Source: Collinsella aerofaciens
GTDB lineage: Bacteria; Actinomycetota; Coriobacteriia; Coriobacteriales; Coriobacteriaceae
NCBI GenBank assembly: GCA_008668235.1
Contig: RQCP01000017.1
Span: 1 to 30,342, forward strand
DNA: 30,342 nucleotides
Direction: 5' to 3'
Position 1 is the stretch's first letter, and each line of letters begins with the position of its first letter. Both the position numbers and the translations under genes were made by a program. The notes below the pieces were generated by a model that was not told the origin of the DNA, did not search any database, and saw only the letters and a program-made list of their open reading frames with translations. Below are positions 7,208 to 15,333 of the stretch, piece by piece.

Positions 7208-7348
7208 TTTGTCTCGATCTGTAACAGTTACTCGGCAAAATCGGACCTAGATGTTACAGATTGAGACAAAGGGCCGGCGTCATCCGGAAACGTCTCGATC
7301 TGTAACATCTGGAGCCGATATTGCCGTCTTGGCGTTACAGATCGAGAT
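7208..7348. repeat. Twin hairpin repeat with shared arms
   Basis: Hairpin 1 is TTTGTCTCGATCTGTAACA (7208-7226) with TGTTACAGATTGAGACAAA (7252-7270), one G-T wobble in 19 pairs, loop 25 nt. Hairpin 2 is GTCTCGATCTGTAAC (7292-7306) with GTTACAGATCGAGAT (7334-7348), one G-T wobble in 15 pairs, loop 27 nt. The arms are almost identical between hairpins while the loops differ. The whole lies in the 365-nt gene-free gap between the M16 peptidase stop and the folate gene. No transposase is near it. Confidence 0.75.
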
Positions 7349-7372
7349 AAACCGACAGACTGCGGCAAAAGA

Positions 7373-7411
7373 AAAGGTAGATTTTCAGGCATGTCCCAAA
7401 AATCTACCTTT
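7373..7411 (-). terminator. Intrinsic terminator of the M16 peptidase gene
   Basis: AAAGGTAGATTTT (7373-7385) and AAAATCTACCTTT (7399-7411) form a perfect 13-bp stem with a 13-nt loop. It begins 8 nt after the minus-strand stop of the peptidase. On the minus strand the stem runs into TTTTCTTTTG, a usable U-tract. Confidence 0.78.
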
Positions 7412-7418
7412 GTTGTGG

Positions 7419-10400
7419 TTAGCTCAGCAGGTCGACTACGTTGAAGCCGGCGTTGCTCTTGGCGATGACGTCTCGGCCGCCAAAGACGCAGGTGGGCGAC
7501 TCGGCTGCGATGCGCGTCACGTCGGCGCCGAGCGAGCGGAGCTCACCGGGCGTGGCGGCGAGCATCTGGGCGCGGCGCTCCTCGCGTGCGTGCGGATCGA
7601 GCCCGGCCAGGTAGGTCGTGTTGCGGCGCTTGGTGAGCGCGTACGGCTTCACCGGTGCGTCCATGCCGCTCACGCAGCTCACGATAAAGCCCTCAAAGGC
7701 GGCCTCGTCGGGCTCAAAGCTGCCGAGCCATTCGCCTGCGCGCTCCACGCGCTCAATCGAAGGATCGATTGCCGGGTCGCGGTAGGTGTAGAACGCCGCC
7801 TGACGCTCGCCGGCTGCGCGGAATCCGCAGCCGTACGCACCGCCCTTCACGCGAATCTCGTTCCACAGGTAGTCGTAGGAGAGTGCGTTGGCAGCCACGG
7901 CCCAAGCGCCTGTCACGTCAATGCCCAAGCGACGCGGATCGCACGCACACGCGGCAAAGCAGATGTCGCTGGGGATGACAAAGGCCTCGTGGCGGTCGCA
8001 CGGCGACGGCACCACGAGCGCGTTGCGGCCGGCATCGGCGCCGCCGCCAGCGCCCAGTCCCAGGTCGCCCGCGGCGGCCCAGTATGCGTTAAAGTCCTCA
8101 TCGCTGCCGGTAAAGCTTGCCAGGCAGCCGTCGGCCACAAAGATGCGCTCCGCCAGCTCGGCAAGCTTGGCACGCAGGTCGTCCAGTCGCTCGTCAAAGT
8201 GCTCGAGCAGATCGCGCAGGAACAGGTAGAAATCCACGCCCGAAAGCTGTTCGCGCACCACGGCCGAAGGCGAGCTGTAGCTCATCGCGCGGCCGAGCGC
8301 CGCCGAGTGGCCGTTGTTGATAAAGCCCTGCTCAAGCCCAATGCGAATCTGCGTGAGCACATCGCGCACGCGGTCGGCGTCGGCATCGAGCAAAAGCGTG
8401 CTCGACCACACCTCGCGCGGCAGGCTCGCCAGCGCATCGATCTTTTCGGACAGGGCGCCGGCGCTCACCAGCAGGTAGGGGCGCACGCCGTCCACGTCGG
8501 GCTGCGTCATGACCTCGGTCGTAAAGCTCAAAAAGCCCAGCTTGCCGGCGAGCAAGTTGTCGAGTTCCTCGGCCGAGTGCTCGCTCGTGGGCAGCTGTTT
8601 GAGCAGGCGGCAGAGCAGCGTCACATAGGGCAGGTCTTCAAACGCGACGCAGCTCAGGTCGAAATACTGCATGGCGTAGGCCAGGCGGTTGGTGGGGATG
8701 CCGTGGCGCAGGCAGGGGATGGGCGTGGTCGTGTCTACGACCAGCGGCGGCTCGGGGCGCGCCTCGCCAATGTCGGACACGCGCAGGCGCGGCAGCGTGG
8801 CCTTGGCCTCGGGCGTGTCTTCGGCCTCCTGCGCGGCACGCAGCGCGGCCGTGCGCTCGACCACGTCGGCCAGCTCGGCATCGGTCATGGCATCGCGCTT
8901 GGCTGCCAGCTCGGCGGCCTCGGCACCCTCCGAACCCTCGGTGGCGTCCACCGGCACCAGCTCGACCAGTGCCATGTGATCGTTCTGCAGCACCAGCTCG
9001 CGCAGCAGATCCTCAAAATAGCTGCCGTCCAGCTCGCTACGCAGCTCCTCGTACACCGGGCCGTACTTGAGCGCCAGCGTCGCGGCGTCGTCATCGTAGA
9101 GCCACGTGCTCAGCGCGTCGCACGCAATGGCCACGCCGTCGGCGATACCGTAGTCGCGCTGGCGCAGGTCGTATTCGTTGCTGCTGATGATGGCTTCCAG
9201 GCGCTCGCGCGGAACGCCATGTTCGCATAAGTCGCGGCAGGCGTCCTGGAACACGCGGCGCAGCTCGCGCGCCACGCCGGGCTGCGCGTTTTGCAGCATG
9301 ATGAGCTCGTAGGGCTGCAGGCTCTCGGCCGCCGTGTAGCTCACCACGTTGCCGCCCAGGCCGGCGGACAGAATGGCCTTCTTAACCGGCGCTTCGTTGG
9401 AGCCCAGCAGTGCTTCAAACAGGATATCCGCCGCGATCGTGCGTTTGCGGTCGAGCGCGTTGCCCAGCACCAGGCCCAGGCCCACCAGGGCGTTCTCGGG
9501 TGTGGTGGCCATCTCGACGCGCTTGTACTCGCAGGTCACGGGCGCCTGCACGCCCAGCGGATTGGGCGCCATCGTGGACGGGTCCTCGCCGGCGGCGACG
9601 GCAGCGTCCATGCGGCGGCTCGCGGCACTCGGCTGCGACAGATAGCGCTCGTCCAAAAAGGCCAGGGCGCGGTCCACGTCCAGGTCGCCGTAGAGCGTTA
9701 TATAAGAGTTGGAAGGATTGTAGTGGCGCGCGTGCGTGTCCAGGAACTGCTCGTAGGTGAGCGCGGGAATCGCGCGCGGGTCGCCACCGCTCTCGTGTGC
9801 ATAGGCGGTGTCGGGGTAGAGCGCGGCGTTGACGGCGTCGTCCAGCACACTCATGGGGTCGGACAGCGCACCCTTCATCTCGTTGAACACCACGCCGTTA
9901 TAGCGCAGCGTGCCCTCGCGCAGGCTCGCGGAGCCGCCGTCGCCCTCGCCCTCGACGCTCTCCGGCAGGTCCAGCTCGTAGTGCCAGCCCTCCTGCTCAA
10001 AAATGGTGGGCTTGGTATAGATGGCCGGGTTGAACACCGCGTCCAGGTACACGTCCATCAGGTTGTACAGATCCTGCTCGTTGGTGGTGGCAACGGGGTA
10101 GATGGTCTTGTCGGGGTAGGTCATGGCGTTGAGAAACGTCTGCATGGAGCTCTTGATCAGATCGACAAACGGCTCCTTGACGGGGAACTTAGCCGATCCG
10201 CACAGCACCGAGTGCTCAAGAATATGGAACACGCCGGTGGAATCGGCCGGCGGCGTCTTAAAGCCAATGGCAAAGGCCTTGTTTTCGTCGTCGCATGCCA
10301 GGTACAGCAGGCGAGCGCCCGAGGCAGTGTGTCGCAGCACGTAAGCGTCCGAGTCGAGCTCGGGCACGGTCTCGCGGCGCTCGACGGCAAAGCCGTGGCA

Positions 10401-10463
10401 GGTAGTGCCGGGCACCAGCAGTGTAGCGGCTGCGGCGCGCGGGTCGGTTGAGGTGGTGGGCAT
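7419..10463 (-). CDS. M16C (PreP-like) insulinase-family zinc metallopeptidase
   Basis: A 1014-residue protein of the M16C/presequence-protease family, large clam-shaped enzymes that degrade peptides in an enclosed chamber. The inverted zinc motif HXXEH is HILEH at 80-84 (H80, E83, H84), within STGVFHILEHSVLCGS. The third zinc ligand is probably the Glu in YNGVVFNEMKG, about 120 residues on. The C-terminal half has the substrate-binding Arg/Tyr-type block IRVKGGAYGCGFRA. Length fits the family (about 970-1000 residues). No signal peptide or membrane segment is seen, so it is probably cytosolic and disposes of short peptides. The ATG at 10463 has AAAGGAG upstream; an in-frame start at 10526 lacks such a site and adds a nonconserved basic stretch. 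A candidate -10 TATACT lies on the minus strand at 10516-10521. Confidence 0.93.
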   Translation of the reverse strand: MPTTSTDPRAAAATLLVPGTTCHGFAVERRETVPELDSDAYVLRHTASGARLLYLACDDENKAFAIGFKTPPADSTGVFHILEHSVLCGSAKFPVKEPFVDLIKSSMQTFLNAMTYPDKTIYPVATTNEQDLYNLMDVYLDAVFNPAIYTKPTIFEQEGWHYELDLPESVEGEGDGGSASLREGTLRYNGVVFNEMKGALSDPMSVLDDAVNAALYPDTAYAHESGGDPRAIPALTYEQFLDTHARHYNPSNSYITLYGDLDVDRALAFLDERYLSQPSAASRRMDAAVAAGEDPSTMAPNPLGVQAPVTCEYKRVEMATTPENALVGLGLVLGNALDRKRTIAADILFEALLGSNEAPVKKAILSAGLGGNVVSYTAAESLQPYELIMLQNAQPGVARELRRVFQDACRDLCEHGVPRERLEAIISSNEYDLRQRDYGIADGVAIACDALSTWLYDDDAATLALKYGPVYEELRSELDGSYFEDLLRELVLQNDHMALVELVPVDATEGSEGAEAAELAAKRDAMTDAELADVVERTAALRAAQEAEDTPEAKATLPRLRVSDIGEARPEPPLVVDTTTPIPCLRHGIPTNRLAYAMQYFDLSCVAFEDLPYVTLLCRLLKQLPTSEHSAEELDNLLAGKLGFLSFTTEVMTQPDVDGVRPYLLVSAGALSEKIDALASLPREVWSSTLLLDADADRVRDVLTQIRIGLEQGFINNGHSAALGRAMSYSSPSAVVREQLSGVDFYLFLRDLLEHFDERLDDLRAKLAELAERIFVADGCLASFTGSDEDFNAYWAAAGDLGLGAGGGADAGRNALVVPSPCDRHEAFVIPSDICFAACACDPRRLGIDVTGAWAVAANALSYDYLWNEIRVKGGAYGCGFRAAGERQAAFYTYRDPAIDPSIERVERAGEWLGSFEPDEAAFEGFIVSCVSGMDAPVKPYALTKRRNTTYLAGLDPHAREERRAQMLAATPGELRSLGADVTRIAAESPTCVFGGRDVIAKSNAGFNVVDLLS

Positions 10464-10515
10464 ATGCAGTCTCCTTTGACGCCCCAGCGGGAGCGAATCG
10501 AGTCGAATCCTCGAG

Positions 10516-10521
10516 AGTATA
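10516..10521 (-). promoter_or_regulatory. Candidate -10 of the M16 peptidase gene
   Basis: On the minus strand the sequence reads TATACT, 53 nt upstream of the start codon, next to the small palindrome CCATATGG (10523-10530). The -35 region is not recognisable. The element suggests that the peptidase has its own promoter rather than depending on the hypothetical gene 186 nt upstream. Confidence 0.35.
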
Positions 10522-10649
10522 CCCATATGGGGCCGCGACCCTGCGGCGAACTGGAGACGATGCCAGCGGATTGGGCGAAGGGCTCGCTCGTGCGGTGACG
10601 GCTACGGCAAGGCGTCATTGCCGGATCGACAATGGCTCTGCCGGACGAC

Positions 10650-11141
10650 TTATTCCTGCGCAGCTTCATGCTCGTCCATCAAGAACAGCCTAAGAACCAG
10701 CTTGATGACATATCCCGGTTTGACTTCAGCCGTGCCAAAGGCGCTGCGCTCGGCGAGCTCGCTACAGTATGCGTAGATATCGCGGATAAGGTCCGCGCCC
10801 GAAAGCGTAAACATGTAGCCTGCGTCCGAAAGCGCATTGGGCGCGGCGGGCAACTTGGCCATGTGGCAGAACGTTTGCAGGTCGGGCGCCATAACATTCT
10901 GGTAGTTGAGGTGGCCGCTGGCATCCTGTTCGGCAAGCTCCAATTGGCGCACAAAATCCAGCGCCGCCGCTAACACAAAGCTCGGCGTAGGCGCATTGAC
11001 GTCCTCCGTGCTCGCCACAAGCCTGCTCGCCGCCTGCGTGACAAGCCAAGCGACCTCGCGCTGGCAGCGCACGGCCTTGCGCGTAACCGGCTTGATGGAC
11101 GAAGAAGAAACGCTCCCCTTAGGCGGATTCGAGGCAACCAT
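10650..11141 (-). CDS. Hypothetical protein, 163 residues
   Basis: I do not recognise this protein. It has no signal peptide and no clear membrane helix. The N-terminal 30 residues are polar and basic with a run of serines (SVSSSSIKPVTRKAV); the rest looks helical and mildly acidic and ends in EHEAAQE. It is supported as a real gene by GGGAGGG about 5 nt before the ATG, G/C-rich third positions, and the lack of a better frame on either strand. It lies 186 nt upstream of the M16 peptidase in the same orientation, so cotranscription is possible but not shown. Conservation in relatives would decide whether it is real. Confidence 0.65.
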   Translation of the reverse strand: MVASNPPKGSVSSSSIKPVTRKAVRCQREVAWLVTQAASRLVASTEDVNAPTPSFVLAAALDFVRQLELAEQDASGHLNYQNVMAPDLQTFCHMAKLPAAPNALSDAGYMFTLSGADLIRDIYAYCSELAERSAFGTAEVKPGYVIKLVLRLFLMDEHEAAQE

Positions 11142-11356
11142 AAGACCCTCCCATGAACGGCCCGGTCCAACAAGCCCGGATGAAACACGTGCTACATCAG
11201 TATGCAGGGAAGTGGGGTAGCGGGGTACAAGCGCGCCAGCGGCAAACCGAGAGCATCAACGATGTGCCGATCGCGGAATGAGATCTCGTAATAATTGACT
11301 CTCGGCCATATTATTGAGGGGCATGACTCGCGTTCGTATGGTTGTAGGTGCTGGCG

Positions 11357-12439
11357 ATGAACGACATTGACCTTGCTGTTCCGTTGATGGATGGACCAAG
11401 CTATGACCGCGCCTGCAGTCTCGTGCCTTCCGAATACGTTGAGGCATGGGAGTGGTTTCTGGGTGAGGAACAGCGCGGCGGCGTTTGGACCAGCCTTCCG
11501 CACCACACCAAGGAAGATAGCCCTCAGTATCAGTATCGTTTGAGAATTGGCTCGGACTTCTTTCCCGTAACGCGGGATTCAGGGATCTTCTGGCCGGGCC
11601 AGGATCGGGTGAAGCAAGATCCCAATAGGATCTTTGCGCTTTCGGTCCATAACTCTAAAAAGAGCTTCTACACCGATGTGCCTCCGCTCTATTTGGACGA
11701 TGGTACGTGGGTCATTAAGTACTCGGTTCAAGCGCCGGGTACCGTTGGTTTTCGAGACCAGAATTACAACCGTAAAATGCTCAACTGCATGGAATGTGGC
11801 GTTCCAGTCGGAGTCATATTTGCAACCGAGGTGGGCTACAAGGTGCTCGGCCTTGCGTTTGTTGAACGGTTCGAGCCCGAAAACGGATGGTTTGTTCTGC
11901 ACGGTCCTGTTCATAAAGGCGGACCGGACCCTCGTTTTGCGCCCGACATGAGTTATCTGAAGCACATGCCCGTCGATATTGAGTTTGCCGGACAGGGTAC
12001 GACCGACGACGAAAAGGTCCGCTATGCGTTAAGGCGCGAGCGATTGGGGCAGCAATGGTTCCGCAAGCAGCTCGTTGCCGCCTATGATGGCCGTTGCGCG
12101 GTGTCGGACTGCGGCGTCAGCGAAGCTCTGGAGGCTGCACATATCGAGAATTACTCGGGACCCAAATCGCAGGTTGCCAGCAACGGCATTCTGCTTCGAC
12201 GCGATCTTCATTCCCTATTTGATGCTCACCTGATTTCGTTTGAGCCTGTTTGCGGCGAATATCGGCTGTGCGGATCGTACCTGCTGGATAAGACCGGCTA
12301 CGCTTCCTTTGCGGGTGCGACGCTAAGGCAGCCGAATGAGCGTCAGTGGCGACCCAATACGGTGTTTCTTGAGGCCCATCGCATTGAGTTCGATCGCTCG
12401 GAAAAGAAGCGTGAAAAGGCGGGGCTTCTGCCGTATTAG
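11357..12439 (+). CDS. HNH endonuclease with candidate DNA-recognition N-terminal domain
   Basis: A 360-residue protein. The C-terminal HNH nuclease (about 235-300) carries C247 and C252 (RCAVSDC), then H262 (EAAHI), N276 (SNGILL) and H285 (DLHSLFD), the usual restriction-associated HNH arrangement. The N-terminal 210 residues contain DSGIFWPGQDRV, IFALSVHNSKKSFYTDVPP and PVGVIFATEVGYKVLGLAFVE. This pattern resembles the PUA/SRA-like reader module found before HNH in putative modification-dependent restriction enzymes. Such a role is inferred, not proven. The ATG at 11357 follows GTAGGTG at 6 nt; an in-frame GTG at 11348 is less likely because it overlaps that site. There is no methyltransferase beside it. 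Its base composition looks less G/C-rich than recQ or pheT, which suggests acquisition by transfer. Confidence 0.8.
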   Translation: MNDIDLAVPLMDGPSYDRACSLVPSEYVEAWEWFLGEEQRGGVWTSLPHHTKEDSPQYQYRLRIGSDFFPVTRDSGIFWPGQDRVKQDPNRIFALSVHNSKKSFYTDVPPLYLDDGTWVIKYSVQAPGTVGFRDQNYNRKMLNCMECGVPVGVIFATEVGYKVLGLAFVERFEPENGWFVLHGPVHKGGPDPRFAPDMSYLKHMPVDIEFAGQGTTDDEKVRYALRRERLGQQWFRKQLVAAYDGRCAVSDCGVSEALEAAHIENYSGPKSQVASNGILLRRDLHSLFDAHLISFEPVCGEYRLCGSYLLDKTGYASFAGATLRQPNERQWRPNTVFLEAHRIEFDRSEKKREKAGLLPY

Positions 12440-12561
12440 CGTATTTGGCTTTGGCATTCTTTGACGATCGTGTTGTTTGATCGGATCGCGTGGCGATGCA
12501 ATCTCGCGCACGCCCGCCGGTGCATGCTCTTCCTGTTTTGTATAGCGAGAGTGGAGCGTGT

Positions 12562-12846
12562 ATGAGCTGGCGAGGCGATATTGCGATGGGGAAGTACGGA
12601 AAACTGCCGTGTGCCCTTATAGACAACAATATGTTTCCGAGCGTAGAGGTTGATTGCGGGTCGTTTGTCGTCACCTGCCCTTGCTGCGGCTCGCAAATAC
12701 CGTGTCTCGACATTCGGTTCATCGATGCGCGCGACAGGTTCAGCGACGAAGTGAGAAAACAGACAGGCGTTCATATGCCGGTGTATCCGGAGAAATGCCC
12801 TGTTTGTGGCCTCGATATCGTGTATGACGCCGGCGACGAGGGATAG
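12562..12846 (+). CDS. Small zinc-ribbon-like protein
   Basis: A 94-residue hypothetical protein with two cysteine pairs: CPCC in FVVTCPCCGSQIPC (with a further Cys) and CPVC in EKCPVCGLDIVYD, about 40 residues apart. This spacing suits a single zinc-ribbon fold. No signal peptide. The ATG at 12562 follows GTGGAG at 5 nt; an in-frame start at 12490 lies close to the HNH stop and lacks such a site. It is 122 nt downstream of the HNH nuclease in the same direction and may share its transcript. Function unknown; it could be a DNA- or protein-binding accessory. Confidence 0.65.
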   Translation: MSWRGDIAMGKYGKLPCALIDNNMFPSVEVDCGSFVVTCPCCGSQIPCLDIRFIDARDRFSDEVRKQTGVHMPVYPEKCPVCGLDIVYDAGDEG

Positions 12847-12884
12847 GTGATGCGGAGGAGTTGGCTGTGAAGGCTTCTCCGTCC

Positions 12885-13571
12885 CTACAAATAAACCCCC
12901 TCACCGAGTTGCCTGTGGAACTCGGCGTGATGGTCGCGTGCCCAGGTAAAGAGCGCCTGGTCAAAGTCGGTACGCGCGGCCGGGACGCCAAAGACGCCGG
13001 CAACTTCGACGCGTATAAACTCCAGTGCCGGCAGCTTGTTGATGGCAGTGAGGGCAAACGGGGACGAGGGCTCCTCGAACAGATAGCAGCTGCCTTGCAG
13101 CGCGTCGCAACTGGTGCACGTGTTGCCGAGCGACGGGGCTTTGGAGGCTCGCGCGCCTACGGGCTTGTAGCCGCAGCGCTTATGAAGGTAGTCGCGGATC
13201 TCGCCCGGCACGCAGCCAAGAGCGGGCACGATGGCGAGTGCGTTGGCGTTGGCCGTGTCGATGGCAATGTGCCCGGATTCGTTGGGCGCGTGCGCGATGG
13301 CGACGCTCTCGTCGTTATCGGTTCGATAGGGAATGCCGAAGGCCGCGACCGAGGTCTCTTTGTGACACTTCCAGCACTCGCGCTTGCCCAGTACTAGATA
13401 TATATACGGCGCTGAGGGGTCGGATCGGTCAACACCGGGCAGCCACTCGGCAAAGGGCTCGGGGTTGACGCCGCTGGGTACATACCAGACCTTCTTGGTC
13501 CGGTCCCATTTGGCGCCCAGCGCCTTGGCTTCTTCTTTGTGCGAAAAGGGGACATCGAGCTCGGTGCGCAT
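12885..13571 (-). CDS. DUF5710 domain protein with cysteine clusters
   Basis: A 228-residue protein of unknown function. The N-terminal 45 residues match the DUF5710 pattern LDVPFSHKEEAKALGAKWD followed by KVWYVPSGVNPEPFAEWLP. This small module is often found in plasmid or phage primase-like and nuclease-like proteins and is thought to bind nucleic acid. After it come CWKC (66-69), a stretch rich in Ala and Asp, and CTSCDALQGSC (C152, C155, C162), so one or two metal sites are likely. The C-terminus EFIRVEVAGVFGVPAARTDFDQALFTW shows no known active site. AAGGAG lies 4-5 nt before the ATG at 13571; an upstream in-frame ATG at 13607 lacks a good site. It converges on the zinc-ribbon gene (38 nt apart). 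Confidence 0.8.
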   Translation of the reverse strand: MRTELDVPFSHKEEAKALGAKWDRTKKVWYVPSGVNPEPFAEWLPGVDRSDPSAPYIYLVLGKRECWKCHKETSVAAFGIPYRTDNDESVAIAHAPNESGHIAIDTANANALAIVPALGCVPGEIRDYLHKRCGYKPVGARASKAPSLGNTCTSCDALQGSCYLFEEPSSPFALTAINKLPALEFIRVEVAGVFGVPAARTDFDQALFTWARDHHAEFHRQLGEGVYL

Positions 13572-13761
13572 GGCGGCTCCTTGGTGCTGCAGGTGCAAGT
13601 GGCCCAAGGATACCGCAGGGCGCAGACATCGCGGCGTTTTGCTGAGAAGTTGCGGTGCGGACTGATTGGTTATGCCGATGGATAGATCGGCAAGTAGATG
13701 GTCGGATTTTGGCTAGTTGGGCGGTTGAAGTTGCCAGCTGATTTGGCGACATAAAACAAAA

Positions 13762-13789
13762 CAGCCCAGAAGACATAGCCTCTGAGCTG
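13762..13789 (-). terminator. Intrinsic terminator of tRNA-Val
   Basis: CAGC-C-CAGA (13762-13770) pairs with TCTG-A-GCTG (13781-13789), with one mismatch. On the minus strand the stem runs into TTTTGTTTTAT, and it begins 9 nt past the tRNA CCA end. This shows the tRNA is transcribed leftward as a single-gene unit. Confidence 0.7.
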
Positions 13790-13797
13790 CGAACATT

Positions 13798-13872
13798 TGG
13801 TGGGCGTTAGAAGATTTGAACTTCTGACCTCTTCCGTGTCAGGGAAGCGCTCTCCCCCTGAGCTAAACGCCC
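13798..13872 (-). tRNA. tRNA-Val (anticodon GAC)
   Basis: A 75-nt cloverleaf with encoded CCA. Acceptor GGGCGTT/AACGCCC, D stem GCTC/GAGC with loop AGGGGGA, anticodon stem CTTCC/GGAAG with loop CTGACAC giving anticodon GAC, variable loop AGGTC, T stem AGAAG/CTTCT with loop TTCAAAT, discriminator A. All stems pair perfectly. It reads GUC and GUU valine codons. No duplicated 3' end that would indicate an integrated element is seen within the window. Confidence 0.96.
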
Positions 13873-14161
13873 GATCAAGGGTGCGCAAGTGCGCAAGGGA
13901 TAATATAACGGAGCCTGAACTCGGTGGCAAGAACATTTTTAAAAATCGCTTACATTGTGGAATTCGGGGGCTTTGTCGCATCCATTTCAAAAGAGTCTGC
14001 TGCCGCGATTTGGCTGTCGACTAATGCAAGGCCATTGCAGTATCGAGCTATGGAAAGACGCCTGTGGAATTGTCCTACCGATAGGCGGACAAGCCTCAAG
14101 CTGGTGCCTTCGCCGTGGTAAGGTAAGCCGAATTGTTTCCAGGCTGCTTCGGGGGAGTGGA

Positions 14162-15184
14162 ATGAGCAAAGAGTGTGTCGAGCGGGTCGAAGGCACAGGG
14201 GCTTCGGTGCCGATGACCGATATATCGAACATTGATGTGCCCGAGGGCACCGATGAGCTCAGCCGCAACACCCGCCGCGCCTGGCGCGAGCGCCTGAACA
14301 GCGCTTCGACGCGCAAGATGATCACGGGCGTTTTAGCCACGCTGGTGGGCGGTTCGTTTTGGGGCTTCTCGGGCACCAGCGCGAGCTTTCTGTTCGATAC
14401 CTACCACGTCGACACCTTGTGGCTTATGAGCGTGCGTCAGATTCTCGCCGGCCTGCTCTTTATGGCTGTGGTTGTCACGCGCGACCGCGCACGCCTGGTC
14501 AAGCTTTGGATGACGCCCGCTGATCGCAAGCAGCTGCTGCTCTTTACCGCTTTTGGCCTGCTGTTCAACCAGTTTTGCTATCTTTCGGCCGTGCGCCTGA
14601 CTAATGCCGGAACCGCGACGGTGCTCCAGTGCCTGCAGCTCGTTATCATCATGGGCTACGCCTGCGTGACCGATCGCCGCATGCCGCGTACTCGCGAAGT
14701 CATCGGCATTGGCCTGGCTCTGGGTGGAACCTTTTTAATCGCCACCGGCGGCGACCCCACCAGCCTGAATATCTCGCCGCTTGGCCTGGCAGCAGGTCTT
14801 ATGTGTGCGGTCAGCGCCGCGTGTATGGCGGTGATTCCCGCCAAGATCCTGCCCGAATACGGCAGCCCCATCGTCACGGGTTCGGCAATGCTCACAGCGG
14901 GCGTGGTCTCGTGCGTCTTCGTGCAGCCCTGGGCGCATATGCCGGCGCTCGACGCTGCCGGCATCGAGGCGCTCGCGGTGTTCGTGGTTATCGGCTCGTT
15001 TTTTGCTTACATGCTTTATATGCAGGGCGTTAAGGACATCGGCTCGGTGCGCGCGAGCCTCATCGGAACTGTGGAGCCGGTTTCGGCGACCATCACCAGC
15101 GCCGTTATGCTGGGGACGGTGTTTTTGCCGACCGATCTTATCGGCTTTGTCATGATCATCGTGATGATGTTCCTCACGGTGTAG
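14162..15184 (+). CDS. EamA-family (drug/metabolite) transporter
   Basis: A 340-residue inner-membrane protein with the EamA two-repeat architecture (about 10 membrane helices). Repeat 1 begins near GVLATLVGGSFWGFSGTSASFLF and includes LMSVRQILAGLLF and LTNAGTATVLQCLQLVIIM. Repeat 2 begins near SPLGLAAGLMCAVSAACMAVIPAKIL and ends with VRASLIGTVEPVSATITSAVMLG. The first about 45 residues are hydrophilic and longer than usual. Family members export amino acids, nucleotide sugars or drugs; the substrate here cannot be read from sequence. The ATG at 14162 follows GGGGGAG at 4 nt; in-frame sequence upstream to 13955 has no such site and no family similarity. The 289-nt leader (13873-14161) holds no gene that I can support. 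Confidence 0.9.
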   Translation: MSKECVERVEGTGASVPMTDISNIDVPEGTDELSRNTRRAWRERLNSASTRKMITGVLATLVGGSFWGFSGTSASFLFDTYHVDTLWLMSVRQILAGLLFMAVVVTRDRARLVKLWMTPADRKQLLLFTAFGLLFNQFCYLSAVRLTNAGTATVLQCLQLVIIMGYACVTDRRMPRTREVIGIGLALGGTFLIATGGDPTSLNISPLGLAAGLMCAVSAACMAVIPAKILPEYGSPIVTGSAMLTAGVVSCVFVQPWAHMPALDAAGIEALAVFVVIGSFFAYMLYMQGVKDIGSVRASLIGTVEPVSATITSAVMLGTVFLPTDLIGFVMIIVMMFLTV

Positions 15185-15333
15185 CTGGCGCCGCCGCCAA
15201 GACGGAAAAGGTGTTGTGCCGCATTTTCGCCAATTGATGTCCGTGTCTGGAGTTTAGCTGTCGATGCTCAAAATGCCATAAACTAGTAACGTTATGGACT
15301 TTTTCATTGCGACTCAATTGCGAGGATTTCTTT

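Noticed and set aside
7208..7348. CRISPR array
   Set aside because: The repeats are inverted pairs with only two units and unequal loops; no regularly spaced direct repeats and no cas genes are present in the window.
7251..9230. Plus-strand open frame of 659 codons opposite the M16 peptidase
   Set aside because: Antisense shadow of the peptidase. It lacks a start with a ribosome-binding site and its composition (many Ala, Val, Gln, His, Arg) is typical of antisense frames.
11288..11317. AATAAT/ATTATT inverted repeat before the HNH gene as an operator
   Set aside because: Only six A/T base pairs, easily found by chance, and no regulator gene nearby to link it to.
13798..13872. Attachment site of an integrated element at tRNA-Val
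   Set aside because: No integrase gene and no second copy of the tRNA 3' end were seen in the window.
13955..14161. N-terminal extension of the EamA transporter
   Set aside because: The frame is open, but it has no ribosome-binding site and no membrane or family pattern, whereas the ATG at 14162 has GGGGGAG before it.
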